Positions 1 to 8,428 of a stretch of 64,000 nt of DNA are shown here, piece by piece. The stretch comes from Methylobacterium sp. SyP6R (GTDB lineage Bacteria > Pseudomonadota > Alphaproteobacteria > Rhizobiales > Beijerinckiaceae): NCBI RefSeq assembly GCF_019216885.1, contig NZ_JAAQRC020000001.1:2108001-2172000 (forward strand). Direction: 5' to 3'. The stretch's first letter is position 1; each line of letters starts with the position of its first letter. The notes beneath the pieces were generated by a model. The model ran no database searches and had not been told where the DNA came from. It worked only from the letters and a program-made list of their open reading frames with translations. The position numbers and the translations under genes are program-made.

Positions 1-1056
1 ACCCGAGACCAGCTTCTCGTAGATCCGCTGTTCCTCGGTCACCCGCAGGCAGTACGGCACCTTGATGACGTAGATGCGGTCGATGAAGGCTTCGTTGTTC
101 TTGTTGGTCTTGAAGCTCTGCCACTCGGCCTCGTTCGAGTGGGCGAGGATGATGCCGGTGAACGGGATCGCGCCGATATTCTCGGTGCCGACATAGTTGC
201 CCTCCTGCGTCGCGGTGAGCAGGGGGTGCAGCATCTTGATCGGCGCCTTGAACATCTCGACGAATTCGAGGATGCCCTGGTTCGCCCGGTTGAGGCCGCC
301 CGAATAGGAATAGGCGTCGGGATCGGCCTGGCTCAGGGTCTCGAGCTTGCGGATGTCGACCTTGCCGACGAGGGACGAGATGTCCTGGTTGTTCTCGTCG
401 CCCGGCTCGGTCTTGGCGATACCGATCTGGCGCAGGCGCGACGGGTTGACCTTGACGACCTTGAACTTGGAGATGTCGCCGCCGAACTCGTCGAGGCGCT
501 TGAGGCACCACGGGCTCATCAGCCCGGTCAGGCGCCGCCGCGGCACGCCGTAGCGCTCCTCGATCATCGGCCCCATCGTCTCGGGGTCGAACAGCACCAG
601 CGGGCTCTCGAAGACCGGGCTCATCTCGTTGCCGGCCTTGAGCACGTAGATGGGATGCACCTCCATCAGGGCCTTGAGCCGCTCGGCCAAGGAGGACTTG
701 CCGCCACCGACCGGCCCGAGCAGGTAGAGGATCTGCTTGCGCTCCTCCAGACCTTGGGCGGCATGGCGGAAGAACGAGACGATCCGCTCGATCGTCTCCT
801 CCATGCCGTAGAACTCGGAAAAGGCGGGATAGGTGCGGATGGTCCGGTTCATGAAGATCCGGCCCAGGCGCGGGTCCCGCGCCGTGTCGATGAACTCGGG
901 CTTGCCGATCGCGTCGAGAATGCGCTCCGGCGCACTCGCGTACATCAGGGGATTGTCACGGCAGGCTTCGAGATATTCGGACAGGGACAGCTCCGCGTCC
1001 CGACGGGACTCGTAGCTGCGCGCGAAAGTTTGAAAGAGGTCGCTCGCTGACGGCAT
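1..1056 (-). CDS. prkA: PrkA family serine protein kinase (partial, C-terminus beyond the window)
   Basis: This is the N-terminal 352 residues of a PrkA/YeaG-type cytoplasmic kinase, a family linked to starvation and stress responses and about 640 residues long in E. coli. The visible part is the AAA-type ATPase region. A Walker A motif, GPVGGGKSS, lies at about residues 114-122. Conserved blocks such as GLNRANQGILEFVEMFK and HSNEAEWQSFK follow. The ATG at 1054-1056 gives the expected family N-terminus. The reading frame runs off the left edge, where the C-terminal kinase domain and any yeaH/spoVR partners would lie. About 360 bases without a gene separate it from the next gene upstream. Confidence 0.93.
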   Translation of the reverse strand, partial: MPSASDLFQTFARSYESRRDAELSLSEYLEACRDNPLMYASAPERILDAIGKPEFIDTARDPRLGRIFMNRTIRTYPAFSEFYGMEETIERIVSFFRHAAQGLEERKQILYLLGPVGGGKSSLAERLKALMEVHPIYVLKAGNEMSPVFESPLVLFDPETMGPMIEERYGVPRRRLTGLMSPWCLKRLDEFGGDISKFKVVKVNPSRLRQIGIAKTEPGDENNQDISSLVGKVDIRKLETLSQADPDAYSYSGGLNRANQGILEFVEMFKAPIKMLHPLLTATQEGNYVGTENIGAIPFTGIILAHSNEAEWQSFKTNKNNEAFIDRIYVIKVPYCLRVTEEQRIYEKLVSG

Positions 1057-1417
1057 TGGCATTCCGGACCCTCACGACATCGCCAGGATCATCCTGTCCC
1101 GCCTCGGATGCAATCGATATCCCCATGTTTGTCGCAGCGCGGCGACGTTCGGAGGGATGCGGAGGCGGCCAGGAGCCTGTATGCAGGCCGGCTGCGGGCA
1201 AGGCGCGTGCCGCGGCGGCCGGGAAAGTTGCAGATCCGCCAATGCCAAAGCCGGTGCGCGACCGGCCCTGTGCCGTAAAGGACACGCCCGTTCCGGTTTT
1301 TCCACACCCCTCGGAGCGTCGTCGTCTGCTCCGCGAGACGCTAGGGGAACGCCGGCCGCGAGGCCGCCGTTCCCGCTTCGTTTCGGATCCCGGGTCAGAT
1401 CGTCGTGTCGACCGCCG
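1057..1417. other. Intergenic region upstream of prkA
   Basis: No gene is supported here. The only organised signal is the GGAAC/CGTT dyad listed separately at 1346-1373. The region should hold the prkA promoter and any 3' end of the secreted-protein gene at 1418. Open frames that cross it lack recognisable protein features. Confidence 0.5.
1346..1373 (-). promoter_or_regulatory. GGAAC-N17-CGTT dyad, possible EcfG (general stress) promoter or hairpin
   Basis: GGAAC at 1346-1350 and CGTT at 1368-1371 are 17 bases apart. Because the segment is a near-perfect inverted repeat, the same pattern also reads on the minus strand (1373 to 1348). GGAAC-N16/17-CGTT is the known EcfG/PhyR-pathway consensus of alphaproteobacteria, and a stress promoter would suit prkA. 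However, the site is about 290 bases from the prkA start. The dyad could instead be the 3' hairpin of the gene at 1418, although no T-tract follows. Confidence 0.3.
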
Positions 1418-1894
1418 TCACAGGTCGGTCGTGTCTTTCTTCGCGCCGTCCTTCGGCGCGTCCTTCGGGCCCTCCTTGGAGCCCGCGGGCCCGACGGTGA
1501 GCTTGATGGTCTGGGTGCTCACGTTGCCGTCGGTGCCCTTGATCTCCACCGTCACCTCGTCGGTGCCGGTGAAGCCCGCCTTGCTCTCGTAGAACAGGGC
1601 CTGGACGTTGGCGTCGGCGTTCGGGCAGCGATAGGTGGCGGGGGTCTTCACCTTGCCGGCGCGCTGGATCAGGGCGCCGTTCTTGGGCGGGCTCGTCACC
1701 TTCAATTCGGGCTGCGGCCCGAGCGAGCAATCCTTCTTCAGGTTCGGCACCATCACGAGCCGGACCTGCTTGCCGGAGGCGACGGAATGCTCGCGCACCT
1801 TGGCGGCCTGCGCGAAAGCGGGGCCGGCGGCCAGCACGGGCCCGGCGGCCATCAGGACGGCGAGCGCCAGGGTCGGGCGGAAATTGCTGGTCAT
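1418..1894 (-). CDS. Secreted hypothetical protein
   Basis: The 158-residue product starts with a clear Sec signal peptide: a basic start, then a hydrophobic run ending GPAFAQA at about residue 30. The mature part is soluble and has two cysteines (in KKDCSLG and YRCPNA) that could form a disulfide. It ends in a Lys/Asp-rich low-complexity tail. The FTGTDEVTVEIKGTDGN stretch resembles a beta-sandwich strand pair, as in Ig-like extracellular domains. I do not recognise a family. It is probably periplasmic. The next gene upstream on the same strand is the 34-residue peptide at 1990-2094. Confidence 0.75.
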   Translation of the reverse strand: MTSNFRPTLALAVLMAAGPVLAAGPAFAQAAKVREHSVASGKQVRLVMVPNLKKDCSLGPQPELKVTSPPKNGALIQRAGKVKTPATYRCPNADANVQALFYESKAGFTGTDEVTVEIKGTDGNVSTQTIKLTVGPAGSKEGPKDAPKDGAKKDTTDL

Positions 1895-1989
1895 GGGGCT
1901 TCAGGCTCTCCAAGGGGATGCCGGCCGCATGTGGGGAGCGGGCCCGGTGCCGTCGAGGGCCGGGGGCGTGTTTCCGGCGCGTAAATCCG

Positions 1990-2094
1990 TCAGTGCAGAA
2001 CCAGCATCACGAACAGGTTGAACAGCCCGAGCAGGGCCACCCCGCTGAGCCAGATCCAATAGCCGCGCCCCTCGACCGGATAGTCGCCGATCAT
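1990..2094 (-). CDS. Very small membrane protein (34 aa), coupled to the upstream gene
   Basis: This short frame encodes 34 residues: an acidic head (MIGDYPVEGRGYW), then a single hydrophobic span (IWLSGVALLGLFNLFVMLVL) and a terminal His. Its ATG at 2092-2094 lies one base beyond the TAG of the gene ending at 2096. A GGGGAG ribosome-binding sequence sits inside the end of that upstream gene, about 8 bases before the ATG. The layout indicates co-transcription and translational coupling. The predicted product is a single-pass inner-membrane peptide of unknown function. It is too short for ordinary gene-calling limits. Confidence 0.6.
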   Translation of the reverse strand: MIGDYPVEGRGYWIWLSGVALLGLFNLFVMLVLH

Positions 2095-2095
2095 C

Positions 2096-2542
2096 CTAGC
2101 TCTCCCCGGGTTCGTCGCCCGTCGCCGCTTGCAACACCGCCAGGGCGGCGCCGGTCACCCGTGCGATCTGCGCCGGCGTGAACTCGCCCGCAAGGGCCGA
2201 GGCGAGCCCGCGCTCGATCCGCGCCCGCTCGCCGGCATCGCCGATCGCGTCCGTCGGGATATCGCTCTCGCGCAGGCGGCAGGCGTCGCGGATCGTGTCG
2301 GCGGCCTGGCGCAGCACCTGGCGCTGGTCGGGCGTCATGTCCCAGAGCGGTTGGCGCAGCCGCGCGATCACCCGTTTCGCATCGCGATAATCGCGGTCGA
2401 CCACCGGAATCGCCTCGATCTGGCTCACCAGCAGCACCAGTTCGAGCACGTCGGCGGTCGCTTCCGGGCAGGTGCGGACGATGCGCATCAGCCGGGCGAT
2501 CAGCTCGGTGGTCGGGGAAGCGTGGCGGCGAGGGTCGGCCAT
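2096..2542 (-). CDS. Hypothetical protein
   Basis: The 148-residue product is soluble, charged and largely alpha-helical, with no signal peptide. It has Arg-rich and Glu/Asp-rich helices (for example RDYRDAKRVIARLRQPLWDM) and no cysteine cluster or catalytic motif I recognise. It starts with an ATG (MADPRRH) and its 3' end carries the ribosome-binding site of the 34-residue membrane peptide. The two probably form one transcript, so the protein may work at the membrane through that partner. Function unknown. Confidence 0.65.
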   Translation of the reverse strand: MADPRRHASPTTELIARLMRIVRTCPEATADVLELVLLVSQIEAIPVVDRDYRDAKRVIARLRQPLWDMTPDQRQVLRQAADTIRDACRLRESDIPTDAIGDAGERARIERGLASALAGEFTPAQIARVTGAALAVLQAATGDEPGES

Positions 2543-2647
2543 GTGCGAGGAACGCGGGCTCGGTGGTTCGGTTCGGGAGCGCGGCAGAAATACAGAATCG
2601 GTATCGCAGCGAACGGTCGCTTCGGCTCGAGGTCCAGAAGCATAGCT

Positions 2648-3112
2648 TCAAAGGATGCCAAATTCGTGCCGTTTGTGGTTGAAGTTGGTAGACCGTAATC
2701 CGAGCGCGGATGCGGTCACGTGCAGATCTGCATCTGCGGTCAGAATCTCGTGCCTATCCGTGCAGCATTCGAGAATCGCTGCATCGGCGACGCCGAGACG
2801 CCTGTATTCTTGTCTCGATGTCGCCGCCTTGCTGGTGATATAATGCTCTTGATGTTTATGCACCACGGTTTTGAACACATCCATGATGCGGCTTCGCTCT
2901 GGATCGCGGTGCTGCCGCAGCAGATTGGCGGCCTCCGAAACCGTATTTGGCAACAAGATCAGCTTTGGATCGCTACCAAGAAGCTGTATGAGCAAATCAA
3001 AATCAGCGATCGTAAAAGAGCTTAAATTTTTGTGCTTGTGAATAATGTCTGCCGATGTTAAGCCGACCGCAAGCAAAACGATAAGCTGCGTGTCAAGCAC
3101 GATGGTTCGCAT
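2648..3112 (-). CDS. PIN-domain protein, putative toxin nuclease
   Basis: The 154 residues match the PIN fold acid pattern: an N-terminal strand with Asp7 (IVLDTQL), Glu60 (VSEAANLL), Asp110 (LGVADAAILE) and Asp127/Asp129 (LTADADLH). PIN proteins are Mg-dependent RNases and are often VapC-type toxins. Its ATG overlaps the stop codon of the 94-residue gene upstream in a TGATG junction, so the pair is translationally coupled as in toxin-antitoxin operons. The partner is not a classical VapB-type DNA-binding antitoxin. Base composition is clearly lower in GC than the neighbours, which suggests transfer. Toxicity is inferred. Confidence 0.75.
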   Translation of the reverse strand: MRTIVLDTQLIVLLAVGLTSADIIHKHKNLSSFTIADFDLLIQLLGSDPKLILLPNTVSEAANLLRQHRDPERSRIMDVFKTVVHKHQEHYITSKAATSRQEYRRLGVADAAILECCTDRHEILTADADLHVTASALGLRSTNFNHKRHEFGIL

Positions 3113-3396
3113 CAGTCACCGCCGAGGCTGCGAATCTTGATGGACGGCACCTCATTTTCATTATCAGGCATACGAACAAGCTTGTAATCTCTTTTGTATA
3201 CCGGAGCGGTCGCGCCCGTCAGAGCCGTGACAATGCCCGGCATACGCTGCTGTCGCAGGAGGCCAAGCGTTATCAGCCAGGCATTGTCCAACCGATCGAA
3301 TTCGACCTCCTCGAGCCTTATGTCGGAGATTTGCTCGTCGGCGAATACGTTCAAGAGATAATCTTTTGCCTTGGCGACAGCTTGCTTCACGTCCAC
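3112..3396 (-). CDS. Small partner protein of the PIN gene, possible antitoxin
   Basis: The 94-residue soluble protein begins MDVKQAVAKAKDYLLNVFAD and continues with a strand-rich segment (IRLEEVEFD, AWLITLGLL, DYKLVRM, VPSIKIRSL). The helix plus antiparallel strands resemble small cystatin- or PepSY-like folds, but this is only a visual impression. It is the first gene of a two-gene unit with the PIN protein, joined by TGATG at 3111-3115. It shows no helix-turn-helix or ribbon-helix-helix motif. If this is a toxin-antitoxin pair, the partner would neutralise by protein contact or may have a different role. Confidence 0.7.
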   Translation of the reverse strand: MDVKQAVAKAKDYLLNVFADEQISDIRLEEVEFDRLDNAWLITLGLLRQQRMPGIVTALTGATAPVYKRDYKLVRMPDNENEVPSIKIRSLGGD

Positions 3397-3587
3397 CTTG
3401 CACCTCTATGTCGGCTTCGGCGTTCGGCGCGGGACACCAGTCTACCAGATAGCGCCGTGAAGGCCACTCCGACGAAATCTCGTGCGGTGTCCGATTGATC
3501 GCTCGGCGATTGCTGCGCAATCGCGTTCGCGATGCGGAAACCGGCTTCGCTCAAGTGTGTGAAGCGCAGCTTCACCGTCGCGGGCTG

Positions 3588-3629
3588 GTGACATGCAATC
3601 CAGGAGGGATCTTCCGGATTGCATGTCAC
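3588..3629. terminator. Perfect 14-bp stem hairpin at the 3' end of the MerR gene
   Basis: GTGACATGCAATCC at 3588-3601 pairs perfectly with 3616-3629 around a 14-base loop and includes the MerR stop codon. A second hairpin (GTGAAGC-GCA-GCTTCAC, 3559-3575) follows on the minus strand. No T-tract is present, so an intrinsic terminator is not proven. Pause, transcript-stabilising or repeat functions are equally possible. Confidence 0.45.
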
Positions 3630-4147
3630 TCGCAGTCGTCTGAAAGACTCGCAGGACGCAAACCGGCCAGCTGCCGCCGACACGCCCGCAACTCATCGAG
3701 CACGGCGTTCAGGCTCGCCCGGTCCGCCCGCCCCAGCGGCGGCGGGGCGGTCTCGGGCTCCGGCTCGTGGTCGGACTCGACGAAGGCGGGGGCGACCTGC
3801 TCGCCGCGGCCGACGGCCTGGACGAAGCGCATGCCGCGCTCGCGCAGGATCCGCTGGACGCCGCGGATCGTGTAGCCCTGCCCATAAAGGAGGCGGCGGA
3901 TGCCGCGCAGGAGGTCGACGTCGTCGGGGCGGTAGTAGCGCCGGTTGCCGCCGCGCTTGAGCGGGCGCACTTGCGTGAAGCGCGTCTCCCAGAAGCGCAG
4001 CACGTGCTGGGGCAGGTCGAGGTCCTCGGCGACCTCGCTGATGGTGCGGAAGGCACCGGGTTCTTTCTCAGGCAGAAGGGCGCGACTGGAGGCGTCGGCG
4101 CCGCCGGGCTCCGAGACGTCCTCGTCCTCGATCGGCATCCCGGTCAT
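3626..4147 (-). CDS. MerR family transcriptional regulator
   Basis: The 173-residue protein has a 30-residue acidic leader and then a MerR winged helix-turn-helix at about residues 33-100 ([22 protein letters not shown], then [19 protein letters not shown]). A short dimerisation helix follows. The C-terminus lacks the cysteines of metal-sensing MerR proteins. This subgroup sits directly downstream of ihfA, fabH and plsX in many Rhizobiales, as here, which supports orthology with that conserved regulator of unknown targets. The ATG at 4145-4147 is the first in frame. Confidence 0.9.
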   Translation of the reverse strand: MTGMPIEDEDVSEPGGADASSRALLPEKEPGAFRTISEVAEDLDLPQHVLRFWETRFTQVRPLKRGGNRRYYRPDDVDLLRGIRRLLYGQGYTIRGVQRILRERGMRFVQAVGRGEQVAPAFVESDHEPEPETAPPPLGRADRASLNAVLDELRACRRQLAGLRPASLSDDCE

Positions 4148-4188
4148 CGGCCCGATCCTGAATCAGCCCGCGCGGTGCCCGGGCGGGC

Positions 4189-4506
4189 TCAACTGTCGTC
4201 TTCGTCCGGAGCGGCGTCGCCGTTGATCCGGGCCTTGAGCACGTTCGAGGGCTTGAACACCATCACCCGGCGCGGCTCGATCGCCACCTCGACACCGGTC
4301 TTGGGGTTGCGGCCGACCCGCTTGCCCTTGTCGCGCACCACGAAGGAGCCGAAGGAGGACAGCTTCACGGTCTCGCCGGCAGAGAGGCAGCCGCAGATCT
4401 CCGACAGGACCGTCTCCACCAGGGCTGCGGATTCCGTCCGCGACAGGCCGACCCGCTGGTAGACGGCCTCGCTCAGATCGGCCCGCGTGACCGTCTTGCC
4501 TGCCAT
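4189..4506 (-). CDS. ihfA: Integration host factor subunit alpha
   Basis: The 105-residue product is a DNA-bending histone-like protein of the HU/IHF family. It has the typical [12 protein letters not shown] core, and the beta-arm carries the [14 protein letters not shown] signature at about residues 60-75, whose Arg-Asn-Pro turn intercalates into the minor groove. It has a short acidic C-terminal extension (DEDDS). It acts as a heterodimer with IhfB in recombination, replication and sigma-54 promoter activation. A strong GGGGGAG ribosome-binding site precedes the ATG. It lies between fabH and merR in the usual alphaproteobacterial order. Confidence 0.96.
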   Translation of the reverse strand: MAGKTVTRADLSEAVYQRVGLSRTESAALVETVLSEICGCLSAGETVKLSSFGSFVVRDKGKRVGRNPKTGVEVAIEPRRVMVFKPSNVLKARINGDAAPDEDDS

Positions 4507-4560
4507 CGTGCTGCTCCCCCGGCGGCTGAATCGCGAACTAACGTATGTCTATGATCGCGC

Positions 4561-4589
4561 ACGCTAATCGGCGATGCGCGCCGGGTCAA
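4561..4589 (-). promoter_or_regulatory. Candidate sigma-70 promoter for ihfA
   Basis: On the minus strand TTGACC (4589-4584) is followed after exactly 17 bases by TAGCGT (4566-4561), about 55 bases before the ihfA start codon. The -35 matches the consensus at five of six positions. The -10 is weak, as is common in alphaproteobacteria. Confidence 0.35.
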
Positions 4590-4638
4590 CCGGGCGTCGG
4601 GCGGGTTCCCGGATACTTTGTGGGTCTACCCGTCTCGC

Positions 4639-5616
4639 CTACCAGCGGATCAGGGCACTGCCCCAGGTGAAGCCGCCGCCGATCGCCTCGATCATCACGA
4701 GGTCGCCTCGCTTGATCCGGCCGTCCCGGCAGGCCGCGTCGAGCGCCAGCGGAATCGAGGCCGCCGAGGTGTTGCCGTGGCGGTCGACCGTCAGCACCAC
4801 CTTCTCGCGGGCGATGCCGAGCTTGTCGGCCGAGGCCTCGATGATCCGCCGGTTGGCCTGGTGCGGCACGAACCAGTCGAGGTCGTCGGCGGTGGTGCCG
4901 GTGGCCTCGAAGGCTTGCGCGATCACGTCGGTCACCGAGCCGACGGCGAAGCGGAAGACCTCCTTGCCGACCATGCGCAGCTTGCCGGTGGTGCCGGTCG
5001 AGCCGGGCCCGCCATCGACGTAGAGCTTTTCCCGGTGGCGGCCGTCGGCCCGGAGCTGGCTCGTCAGCACGCCGCGGTCGCCGGAATGGCCCTCGCCGGG
5101 TTGGGCTTCCAGCACCAGGGCGCCGGCGCCGTCGCCGAACAGCACGCAGGTGGTGCGGTCCTCCCAGTCGAGCAAGCGCGAAAAGGTCTCGGCACCGACG
5201 ACGAGGGCGCGGGTGGCAGCGCCCGTCACCAGGAACTTGTCGGCGGTGGCGACCGCGTAGACGAAACCGGCGCAGACCGCCTGGAGGTCGAAGGCGGCCC
5301 CCGTCCGGATGCCGAGCCCGGCCTGGATCTGCGTCGCCGTCGACGGGAAGGTGTGGTCCGGCGTCGAGGTCGCGCAGATCACGAGGTCGATCGTCGAGGC
5401 GTCGATCCCGGCATCCTGCAAGGCGCGCTCCGCCGCCTTGATACCGAGCACCGAGGTGGTCTCGTCCGCTTCGGCGATGTGGCGCTGGCGGATGCCAGTG
5501 CGCTGGATGATCCAGTCGTCCGAGGTGTCGACCCGGGCGGCGAGGTCGTCGTTGGTGACGGTGTTCCGCGGCAGGTAGGAGCCGCAGCCCCGCACCACCG
5601 AGCGAAGGCGGGTCAT
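4639..5616 (-). CDS. fabH: Beta-ketoacyl-ACP synthase III
   Basis: This 325-residue enzyme condenses acetyl-CoA with malonyl-ACP to start fatty-acid synthesis. The catalytic triad is visible: Cys115 in AVCAGF, His252 in FVPHQAN and Asn282 in RHGNTSAAS. The C-terminal [13 protein letters not shown] signature is intact. Length and start ([16 protein letters not shown]) are standard. The gene lies 12 bases downstream of plsX on the same strand, which links fatty-acid initiation and phospholipid precursor synthesis in one operon. Confidence 0.97.
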   Translation of the reverse strand: MTRLRSVVRGCGSYLPRNTVTNDDLAARVDTSDDWIIQRTGIRQRHIAEADETTSVLGIKAAERALQDAGIDASTIDLVICATSTPDHTFPSTATQIQAGLGIRTGAAFDLQAVCAGFVYAVATADKFLVTGAATRALVVGAETFSRLLDWEDRTTCVLFGDGAGALVLEAQPGEGHSGDRGVLTSQLRADGRHREKLYVDGGPGSTGTTGKLRMVGKEVFRFAVGSVTDVIAQAFEATGTTADDLDWFVPHQANRRIIEASADKLGIAREKVVLTVDRHGNTSAASIPLALDAACRDGRIKRGDLVMIEAIGGGFTWGSALIRW

Positions 5617-5628
5617 GATGCGTCCTCC

Positions 5629-6663
5629 TTACGCCGAGGCCTGAGCCGGCGTCGCGTCGAGGCGTTCCCGGATCGTCCGCATCAGGTCATGGCGGGCCAT
5701 GTCGTAGGCAAGGTCGATGGCGGCGGCGAAGCCCTCGGCATCGGCGGCGCCGTGGCTCTTGATGACGATGCCCTCGAGGCCGAGGAACACGCCGCCATTG
5801 GCCCGGCTCGGGTTCATCTTCTCGCGCAGCGCGTTGAAGGCGCCGCGGGCGAACAGGTAGCCGATCTTCGCCATCAGGGTGCGGCCCATCGCGCCCTTGA
5901 GGTAGGCGGCGATCTGCTTGGCCGTGCCCTCGGCGGTCTTGAGCGCGATGTTGCCGGTGAACCCTTCCGTCACCACCACGTCGACGGTGCCGCGGCCGAG
6001 ATCGGTGCCCTCGACGAAGCCGTGATAGGCCAGTCCCGTCAGGTCGGATTCGCGCAGCATCCGGGCGGCCTCCTTGACCGCCTCGTTGCCCTTCATCTCC
6101 TCGGTGCCGACGTTGAGGAGCCCCACGGTCGGCCGGTCGAGGTCGAACACGATGCGGGCCATCGCGGCGCCCATCACCGCCATGTCGACGAGGTGGTTGG
6201 CATCGGTGCCGATGGTGGCGCCGACATCGAGCACCACGCTCTCGCCCCGCACCGTCGGCCACAGGCAGGCGATGGCAGGCCGCTCGATGTGCGACATCGT
6301 CTTGAGGCAGATCTTCGACATCGCCATCAGGGCGCCGGTATTGCCGGCCGAGACCGCGGCCTCGGCCTCGCCGTCGCGCACCGCCTGGATCGCCTTCCAC
6401 ATCGAGGACTTGCCGCGGCCGGAGCGCACCGCCTGGCTCGGCTTCTCGTCCATGGCGACCGCCACGGTGGTGTGGCGGATCTCGACGGCGCCCTTCAGGC
6501 GCGGCTCGGCCGCGACCAGGGGAGTGAGCACCGCCTCGTCGCCGAACATCAGGAAGGTCGTCTCGGGGTGGCGCTCGCGGGCGAGCCCCGCACCGGGCAC
6601 GACCGTCGAGGGGCCGTGATCGCCGCCCATCGCGTCGAGCGAGATGCGCACTCTCTGGGACAT
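5629..6663 (-). CDS. plsX: Phosphate acyltransferase PlsX
   Basis: PlsX makes acyl-phosphate from acyl-ACP for the PlsX/PlsY phosphatidic acid pathway. The protein is 344 residues from the ATG at 6661-6663 ([20 protein letters not shown]), the family's conserved N-terminus. The open frame continues upstream to 7443 but that part is GC-rich read-through, not protein. The interior carries family blocks such as SAGNTGALM and [14 protein letters not shown]. It sits between the DUF177 gene and fabH, the common alphaproteobacterial order. Confidence 0.96.
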   Translation of the reverse strand: MSQRVRISLDAMGGDHGPSTVVPGAGLARERHPETTFLMFGDEAVLTPLVAAEPRLKGAVEIRHTTVAVAMDEKPSQAVRSGRGKSSMWKAIQAVRDGEAEAAVSAGNTGALMAMSKICLKTMSHIERPAIACLWPTVRGESVVLDVGATIGTDANHLVDMAVMGAAMARIVFDLDRPTVGLLNVGTEEMKGNEAVKEAARMLRESDLTGLAYHGFVEGTDLGRGTVDVVVTEGFTGNIALKTAEGTAKQIAAYLKGAMGRTLMAKIGYLFARGAFNALREKMNPSRANGGVFLGLEGIVIKSHGAADAEGFAAAIDLAYDMARHDLMRTIRERLDATPAQASA

Positions 6664-6791
6664 GGGGGTGTCGAACAGCCTCTCGGATCCACCGGGGACG
6701 CGCGAACAGGGGGTCCGCGGCGCGGCGGAAAATAGCGACCCGGGCCCAAGCCGCAAACGAATTCTGAAGTCTTTTCGTGGTGCGGCCGTCC

Positions 6792-7325
6792 TCAGCCGTC
6801 GTTCCCGGATTCTTGCCCAGGCTTCTGGCCCTTGAGGCCCTGGAGCGCCGCGAAGGGTTTCTCCTCCTCGTCCTCCGCCGGCGGCTCGAAGGCGACGCCG
6901 GGTTTTCGCGGGTACGGGTCGAGGCCGAGCGCCAGGAACTCGGCGGCGAGGCTGCCGAGGTCGATGCGGCCGTTGACGATCGGGTCGGGGATGTCGGCAT
7001 CCTCGGCCGGCGTGCCCGCGAAGGCGTCGGGGGCGGCGAAATCGACGTCGACCTCCTCGCTCACGGTGCCGTCGAACGGCTCCAGGGTGACGCTGCAGGT
7101 CTGGGTGACGGCCGCCTCGACGGTGCCGGTGACCTGGAGCCGGTGCAGCGAGCCCGAGAGCCGGAAGGTGCCGGTGAGCCGCGTGATGCCCGGCAGACCG
7201 AAATCGCGGGCGAGCGCGGCGCGTTCCTCCTCGTTGGCCTCGACGGTGACGGGCTGGCCGGTCTTCAGGGTGCGCTCGACCAGGATCGGGCGGGAGAACG
7301 GGCCGACGCTGTCGGGGGTCATCAA
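6792..7325 (-). CDS. DUF177 (YceD-like) protein
   Basis: The 177-residue acidic protein carries the YceD/DUF177 core, including [11 protein letters not shown] (the single-Cys conserved segment) and the C-terminal [22 protein letters not shown] signature. YceD proteins are usually encoded next to rpmF or plsX and have been linked to 23S rRNA maturation. Here rpmF is absent and plsX follows. Start [13 protein letters not shown] has two adjacent Met codons and either could be used. Confidence 0.9.
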   Translation of the reverse strand: MMTPDSVGPFSRPILVERTLKTGQPVTVEANEEERAALARDFGLPGITRLTGTFRLSGSLHRLQVTGTVEAAVTQTCSVTLEPFDGTVSEEVDVDFAAPDAFAGTPAEDADIPDPIVNGRIDLGSLAAEFLALGLDPYPRKPGVAFEPPAEDEEEKPFAALQGLKGQKPGQESGNDG

Positions 7326-7494
7326 GGGCTCCTTCTCGGATCCTGGGAGTGGGGGCGAGGAAACGGGCGCAGCGGCCCGGAGGGGCGCTCGCGCGGTCGG
7401 GCCCGGCTCGCCTGGAGATGCGTCGCGGCGCGCCGCGGTGCAAGGGCTTCCCGCGGTGTGCAGGACTGTCCGGCGAGAGACGTGGCGCGTCTCC

Positions 7495-7794
7495 CCTCTC
7501 CCGTGTGGGCTAGCGTGTTCACACTTCTCGGTTCGAGAGCTTCTCCCGGTGAAGGTCGCGCGCCTCTCCTCCCCAGGCGATCTCGGGCTTGCCCGAGATC
7601 GCTCAAGCTTGTGGGGAGGAGCTGGAGGTGGGGGTGGTGTCGGATAGAGCGCAGCGGTGCCTCCTGCACCACCCCCACGCGGGATCTTCGATCCCCATAA
7701 CCCCTCCCCACAAGGGGGAGGGGAAAGCGCGCATATTTACAAAGGGTTAGCTCTCGAAGGAGAAGTGTGAATCCGCTAGCCCACATGGGAGAGG
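7495..7794. repeat. Compound palindromic intergenic element
   Basis: A 35-base arm at 7495-7529 is repeated inverted at 7760-7794 with only three mismatches. Between them lie further nested hairpins: TCCTCCCCA at 7567-7575 with 7612-7620, and GTGGGGGTGGTG at 7628-7639 with 7667-7678. The element fills the gap between the DUF177 gene and the chaperone gene and codes for nothing convincing. It resembles a non-autonomous palindromic repeat. Four other such elements follow in the next 11 kb. Confidence 0.7.
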
Positions 7795-7876
7795 GGATCC
7801 CGCGTTCGATTTTCAATGGGATTTCCTCGGACAGCCCTCCCGATGTGGGAACGGCCTTCGCGAGAACGGCCTTCGG

Positions 7877-8428
7877 TCAGGCCGCGTGGTCGGCAAAGCC
7901 CGCCGGATCGGGCAGCACCGGGCCGGTCGCCATCAGGGCGTCGAGGTCCGTGCCGGCTAGCGCGGCATCCGCCGCCGCCACGTAGGCCGCGAGCCCCTTG
8001 GCCGCGTCGGGCTCGTCCCGGGCCAGCACGTTGCGGGCGAGCGCCGCCGCCAGGCCGGCGCGGTCGCCGGAATCGAGGGCCGCGTCATAGGCGGCGGCGC
8101 GGCCGTAGAACGCCTGGGCCAGCTTCTTCATCCGCTTCGACACCCCCATATCGCCGACCCCGAGTTCCCGCAGCGACGAATCGAGCTGCGCGAACACCGA
8201 ATTGACGAGGTCCTGGGCGATGTCCGCCGCCGGGGCGGGGAGCCGGCGCAGATGGCGCAGCACCAGGACGACGTGCAGGCATAGGGCCTCGAACCGGCCC
8301 TCCACCGTGTCGGGCACGCCGAGATCGAGGTAGAGCGCCGGAACCCGCGCCCCGGCATTGATGCGGATATGCAACGCCTCGATGGCGCGCCGGCGGGCAT
8401 CCTCGCGGCGGAAGGGGTTTCGCATCAT
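7877..8428 (-). CDS. Ubiquinol-cytochrome c chaperone family protein (CBP3-like)
   Basis: The 183-residue protein shows the CBP3/UQCC1 fold signature: a helical N-terminus (RRRAIEALHIRINAGARVPALYLDLGVPDTVEGRFEALCLHVVLVLRHL read as separate helices) and the conserved SLRELGVGDMGVSKRMKKL block at about residues 85-103. Eukaryotic homologues assist cytochrome b assembly into complex III. The bacterial role is inferred, but the petABC operon lies in this same window at 38-41 kb. It is divergent from bamE and upstream of DUF177, the standard Rhizobiales order. Confidence 0.9.
   Translation of the reverse strand: MMRNPFRREDARRRAIEALHIRINAGARVPALYLDLGVPDTVEGRFEALCLHVVLVLRHLRRLPAPAADIAQDLVNSVFAQLDSSLRELGVGDMGVSKRMKKLAQAFYGRAAAYDAALDSGDRAGLAAALARNVLARDEPDAAKGLAAYVAAADAALAGTDLDALMATGPVLPDPAGFADHAA

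Noticed and set aside
139..1050. Plus-strand frame of 303 codons
   Set aside because: It is the antisense shadow of prkA; the minus strand has the family motifs and this frame is Asp/Arg/Leu-rich low complexity.
3397..3587. tRNA gene downstream of merR
   Set aside because: No T-loop GGTTCGA-type sequence or cloverleaf could be found.
4618..6735. Plus-strand frame of 705 codons
   Set aside because: Antisense to fabH and plsX, both with intact active sites; composition is typical of GC-rich shadows.
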